DNA of 64,000 nucleotides from Vicia villosa (Eukaryota; Streptophyta; Magnoliopsida; Fabales; Fabaceae): NCBI RefSeq assembly GCF_029867415.1, contig NC_081184.1, forward strand, positions 105,261,692 to 105,325,691, written 5' to 3'. Position numbers and translations under genes: made by a program. Below the pieces are notes generated by a model. It had not been told where the DNA came from and did not search any database. It saw only the letters and a list, made by a program, of their open reading frames with translations. Positions 60,169 through 64,000 of the stretch are shown one piece after another; position 1 is the stretch's first letter; each line of letters starts with the position of its first letter.

Positions 60169-60812
60169 CTTGCAAGCGCCTACAGGCTAAACACTCAGAG
60201 TATCCATGCAAACGAGCGAAATGAGTTCGGCAAGGGCTGTGTAAGTTTGAATCACCTACTTTTCTACAAACTTTGATGTTATGTCATTTACATTCAAACT
60301 TTGTTATTTTCTTTACATATTTATGTTCAAATGTTCTTGATATTTCACAATCATTTACAAAAAACACCACCTTCTACGTCAAGAGTGTTTGATGCCTTGT
60401 CGAATGCCTCATTTTCAAACAACGATATTTAAAAACTCTTACAAAAACTCTTTGAATCAAAAGCGATGTTTTGAGATTCCCTAGTCAATCTCGCAAGTAA
60501 CCTTTTAGAAGAGACTAGCGTTGTTTACAAATTTCTAAGGTAAACAAGTGGATTATGGTGTGAAGGTCTCACGGATCCTTAATGTTTAGCCCATTAACCC
60601 TCCCGGCCATCCCCGGGCTCTCTAACAAGTGGAATCAGAGTCTAGTCCCTATTATAAGACTAATCACTTCAGCAGGTAGGAATGACTTTAAATGATTCAC
60701 TAAACAAGCTCTCATTCTTCAGTTGAGATGGATGTGTTTTGTGGAAAGAGAAGATGTGAATATTTATAAATGGGTGGTGTTTATTAGTGTTTTTAGTAAA
60801 TAATCACGAGTT
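60169..60812 (+). other. LTR-end/PBS-like sequence, unclassified
   Basis: TCTCTAACAAGTGGAATCAGAG at 60619-60641 (22 bases; core TGGAATCAGAG) looks like an LTR end followed by a decayed iMet PBS. No other landmark. Confidence 0.4.
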
Positions 60813-61837
60813 TTAATTCACTTGCAGGATGAAAATAGAAAATCCTAAAGGACACTTTGCGTTAAATATTTTGAGAGAATGAGATAGTACTAGAAGGTTT
60901 GCAATGTAAATATTCAATAAAGCACATGCAGAACTGAAGGGTTTAAATGGACAAAGTAAATAAAAAGAAAATAGTAAAGTAATTGGATAAAAAAAAGCTT
61001 GAATTAAGAGTGGACGCAAATTCATACATTTATCACAAATTTTTATCTTCGTTACTCGGATGTGTGAATTTTAAAGAAAGAAAAATTAAATGTGAATCTA
61101 TCTCCATTACAACATCAAAATTTACTTATATATTAGATGTACCAATAACTGTCGACAACTACTATCTCTCTAAAATTCAACACACATCTTACTACGTGGG
61201 CTTTTGTCTAAATATTTAAGTCAAATATGTAAGAATGATTTATAAATTTATTTTTTAAATAAATTTTGTATTTTTTGTCAAAAAAAATAAATAAATTTTG
61301 TATTTTGAGTTCTTTTTATAAATAGAAATAATATTTGATATATGTATGATAATGCATATTTAAAATATTTTATTATATAGTTTTATTTATAAAAAATTTC
61401 AAAATTTGTGGTTGTTAATGTAAATAGATTAAACCCATTAAATTTCATATTTTGTAAATTAAGAGTTTTATTTCATTTTTATTTACCGTCTAATATTGTA
61501 TTATCATTTCTAAGTTATTAGTTTCTTTTGTGTTTGATACACATGAATTGAAAGTGAAAAAAATAATTTTACATTGTCCTTCAATAAAAAAATTAATTCG
61601 CTATCATATCATAATTTGACAAAAATACATGTTAATTATTGATTGTCAATTTAAAACTACATTTTATATTAACGATACACCACTTATTTTCTCTTTTCAT
61701 TTTATATTTATAATTATAAAAATAATTTGATAAAATCACAATTTTAATTTATTTATTTACAAGTTTTTCTTTATCAGAATTAATAGTGAAAGAAACGACC
61801 GCTTGTTGTTTAAAATATATTTTAGAGTTTAAAGGTA
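60813..61837. other. AT-rich stretch, nothing recognised
   Basis: Short ORFs only, without domain. Repeat TAAATAAATTTTGTATTTT at 61250-61310 is a local duplication. Confidence 0.35.
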
Positions 61838-61931
61838 GTGCACGGACACACAATCAGAAATATTCGATTTACCTGCGGAAAAATTTCCGCAGGTCTACCT
61901 GCGAATTTTCCTGGGACATTATTAAATTAAA
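61838..61931. repeat. CCTGCGGA palindromic repeats, left part
   Basis: TACCTGCGGAAAAATTTCCG, CAGGTCTACCTGCGAATTTT: the same words as at 63436-63680, separated by the MULE. Confidence 0.7.
61923..61931. repeat. 9-bp TSD TAAATTAAA (left) of MULE
   Basis: Identical to 63427-63435. Confidence 0.9.
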
Positions 61932-62214
61932 GGGTTAAATGCAATTCACCCCCTGCCATTAGGGCGTGTTTCAGATTTGCCCCCCTGAACTTTTTTTTTT
62001 AAGAAGACACCCTTATAAAAGTGTAAAGCCAGTTTCACCACACCCTTTTACTACTAATGCTGACTGGGCTTTGACTGATTTGCTGACTGTGTTATCTTCT
62101 TAACCAATCTTCACACTCTCAAAAATCTTCATCAATTCACTCTCAACAATTTTCACTCTCCATCAAGAATCTGCAAATAAAAACCAGAAAAGTTTAACAG
62201 CCATTCTTTAACAG

Positions 62215-62450
62215 CCATGCCTAACCTTATCATCAATGAAACCTTTATGAACAGGACCAAACCCTCCTTCACCAAGAAAATTCGTTGAAGAGAAAAGTCT
62301 GAGAAATAAGTTTCAACTCAGCCAGTGTGAAAACATACAGATTAGAACCAGCTAAAGAGATTGAAAGATCTTACTTGGAAAACTCAGATCCGTGAGAGAG
62401 ATTCTGTTGAAAGAATTTGTCTTTGTAGCAACCACTTTTGTTGTAACAGC
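62215..62450 (-). pseudogene. Captured RLCK-VII (RIPK/PBL-like) kinase fragment
   Basis: Minus strand shows TKVVATKTNSFNRISLTDLS, then [20 protein letters not shown], then [18 protein letters not shown]. The last is the glycine-rich loop (G-E-G-G-F-G) of a protein kinase, and the wording fits receptor-like cytoplasmic kinases of subfamily VII (RIPK/PBL group), which relay immune receptor signals at the plasma membrane. Only the N-terminal part is present; the catalytic loop is absent. A small deletion follows LSFPS and a frame change lies before NFLGEGG, so it is not a working kinase. Confidence 0.8.
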
Positions 62451-62884
62451 TTGGAAATATTGATTTCCACATGATTATCTAGATTTGTGTTGAAATTTTC
62501 TTGTGTTTCTTTGCACTCTCCAACAAGTTTCACTCTCCAACAATCTGCAAAAATCTTCATCAATTCACTCTCCAACAAGTTTCACTCTCCAATAATTTTC
62601 AACAGTTTTCATTCTCCATCAAAAATCTAGAAAATCTTCAACAGAGCTTCATCTTCCTCTTCTCATTTTCTTCACCAATCAGAAAACTCTCAAAGAAACT
62701 TCTCTCTGCTCTCTCTGAACCGTTCTCCTGCGTAAGTTCCTCTTCACAAATTCATCAACATCAATCACCGTCATAACCGCTTCATTCGTTCATCAATAAT
62801 CCTCCTCATCATTCTTCACTGCGAACAACAACATTGCAAGCAGCATCAGACCTTCATCTACAAACAACAACAACCTATCGCAAA

Positions 62885-63240
62885 CGTTAAATTGCGGAGG
62901 GAGGGGAAGAAAAACGGAATCGAAGCTTACCGGTTCTTGGAGCTTTATCTGGATTTCTCTTCATCACCGTCGATATTGAAGAAGCTCCGACAGAGAATCG
63001 CAACCTGGGAGATGATGAGATCGAGAGAGATGTGCGTTCGCGAGAGAGAGCGAGAGTTGGATTGCCGCGCCGTTGAGAGTTGAGATCAAAGATGGAGACG
63101 AGAGGACTGAAACGGAGAGGATAAGCCCTCCGCCGCCGTGCCATCGCCGCGCATTCGTGATTGCTCCGGCCGCCGTCGAGTTCACACAGAGGAAGGGAAG
63201 AAGGAGAACGTGAAGCTATCTCACGTAACACAACCCTAAT
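62885..63240 (-). pseudogene. GC-rich exon-like segment in the Pack-MULE
   Basis: GC and CpG content rise sharply against the surroundings. The minus strand is open for 114 codons (starts MLREIASRSPSSLPLCELDG, Arg/Ser-rich, no domain known to me), and a splice-donor-like ACCG-GTAAGC lies at about 62923-62933. It looks like a first exon or leader captured from an unknown gene. Product unknown; could also be non-coding. Confidence 0.45.
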
Positions 63241-63426
63241 CCCTTTTCAATTTTGATTCAATTTTGCCATGTCAGCAAAGCAGTCAAAGCCCAGTCAGCA
63301 TTAGTAGTAAAAGGGTGTGGTGAAACTGACTTTACGCTTTTATAAGGGTGTCTTCTTAAAAAAAAAAGTTCAGGGGGGCAAATCTGAAACACGCCCTAAT
63401 GGCAGGGGGTGAATTGCATTTAACCC

Positions 63427-63435
63427 TAAATTAAA
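63427..63435. repeat. 9-bp TSD TAAATTAAA (right) of MULE
   Basis: Directly follows AACCC; pairs with 61923-61931. Confidence 0.9.
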
Positions 63436-63680
63436 TTAACTTTCTGCGAACTAAAAATTGGCAGAAAATTCCGTAGGAATACCTGCGAATTTTGCTGCGG
63501 AATATATATTTCAAATAAAATATCTAACTACAATATAAAATCCGCAGGTACTTTCGCAGGAACGTTTCCTGCGGATTTTGCTACGGATATCTATTTTTAA
63601 TAAAACCAAACTTTAATACTAAATCCGCAGGTAATTCCGCAGGAAACTTTCCTGCGGATTTTGCTGCTAATTTAACATAT
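63436..63680. repeat. CCTGCGGATTTTGCTGCGG palindromic repeat array
   Basis: Three imperfect units of about 85 bp with ATCCGCAGGTA.TTCCGCAGG and TTTCCTGCGGATTTTGCT. Each half-unit pairs with the other. Such arrays are usual in subterminal parts of CACTA-type transposons, but no CACTA terminus is in view. Confidence 0.7.
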
Positions 63681-64000
63681 TTAAATGTTTTCTTAAAATA
63701 TTAGTAATTTTTGTTTAAATTTATAAAAAAAAAATTAATCATTATTTTTTCTATTTTATTAATTATTTTTATGGTGTTTTTATTTAGTTTAATTTTTATT
63801 TTTAATCATTATTTGTTCTATGTTAGTAATTATTTTTATGATGTATTTTAGTATATTTCCTTGTTAAACCCTAGTCGTAGCCTGTTCATCTTCGCTGGTG
63901 TTCTGTTGTTGGGCCCATTTGATAGCTTTAGTAGTGCTGTCGTCTTCTTCATCGTCACACTTCAACTCAGGTATTCATCTATGTTCCTTGTATTTTATGT
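63681..64000. other. AT-rich window end
   Basis: No gene supported. 63860-63985 becomes less AT-rich and could be the start of another element. Confidence 0.3.

Larger units (their letters stand above)
61932..63426. mobile_element. Pack-MULE (Mutator-like, TIR 156 bp)
   Basis: 1495 bp. TIRs 61932-62087 and 63271-63426 start GGGTTAAATGCAATTCACCC and differ at about four positions. TSD is 9 bp, the Mutator size. No transposase (MuDR) inside, so it is non-autonomous. It carries a kinase gene fragment (62215-62450), a CT-rich 5'-leader-like stretch with internal repeats (62107-62190 against 62515-62640) and a GC-rich exon-like segment (62885-63240). Captured gene pieces are the mark of Pack-MULEs. 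Confidence 0.9.

Noticed and set aside
60813..61219. Two overlapping short ORFs (70 and 78 codons)
   Set aside because: AT-rich chance frames, no domain and no promoter signs.

Overview
The window reads as intergenic, repeat-packed plant nuclear DNA. The best fit is a legume of the pea/vetch/faba bean tribe (Fabeae). It is AT-rich, has few gene-like ORFs, and is a stack of nested retroelements. These include two Tat/Ogre-type elements with very long LTRs, SIRE/Maximus-type copia fragments and a Tekay-like gypsy element with a chromodomain-like tail. Tribe-level assignment is inference from TE content; species cannot be told. No rRNA, tRNA, CRISPR or operon-like structure was seen.

Layout. 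1-3721: end of a Tat/Ogre-like LTR inserted in the gag of a SIRE-like copia element, followed by that copia LTR. 3722-4617: Arg-rich transposon-like ORF remnant and AT-rich sequence. 4618-24058: a solo gypsy-type LTR (5-bp TSD GGTAC) split by a complete, very young, minus-oriented Ogre-like element (5097-21980). That element has two 4587-bp LTRs with only two differences seen, TSD GATAT, a PBS and a PPT, but no pol; its 7.7-kb interior is mostly tandem repeats plus a gag vestige. 24064-34140: the only gene-like island. It holds a small conserved 64-aa protein gene, a DUF295 protein gene without its F-box, truncated and duplicated pieces of both, a LINE tail, a MITE-like repeat, a second partial copy of the solo-LTR family, and a GC-rich tandem dimer.

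34216-46800: a degraded minus-strand copia element with a 186-bp LTR. Its reverse transcriptase is split by a 8.7-kb gypsy element (TSD TGTCT, iMet PBS, gag-PR-RT-RH-INT-chromodomain-like, broken by one frameshift and one stop). The 489 bp of copia flank left of the gypsy element recur just before its 3' LTR, a rearrangement that ordinary insertion does not explain. 47500-56331: a Transposase_28-type ORF joined to the 3' part of a second Ogre (integrase C-terminus, 61-bp tandem array, 3.4-kb LTR), on the plus strand. 56332-59381: protease, gag, PBS and 5' LTR of a SIRE-like copia element, minus strand. 59382-61931: further LTR and AT-rich debris. 61932-63426: a Mutator-like element with 156-bp TIRs and 9-bp TSD (TAAATTAAA) carrying a fragment of an RLCK-VII kinase gene (a Pack-MULE), sitting among palindromic subterminal-type repeats that run to the end.

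The genes do not form a pathway. The interest lies in element nesting, in the repeated origin of tandem arrays inside Ogre 3' regions, in recombination scars, and in host gene capture. All homology calls are from recognised motifs in my own reading; no database search was run.
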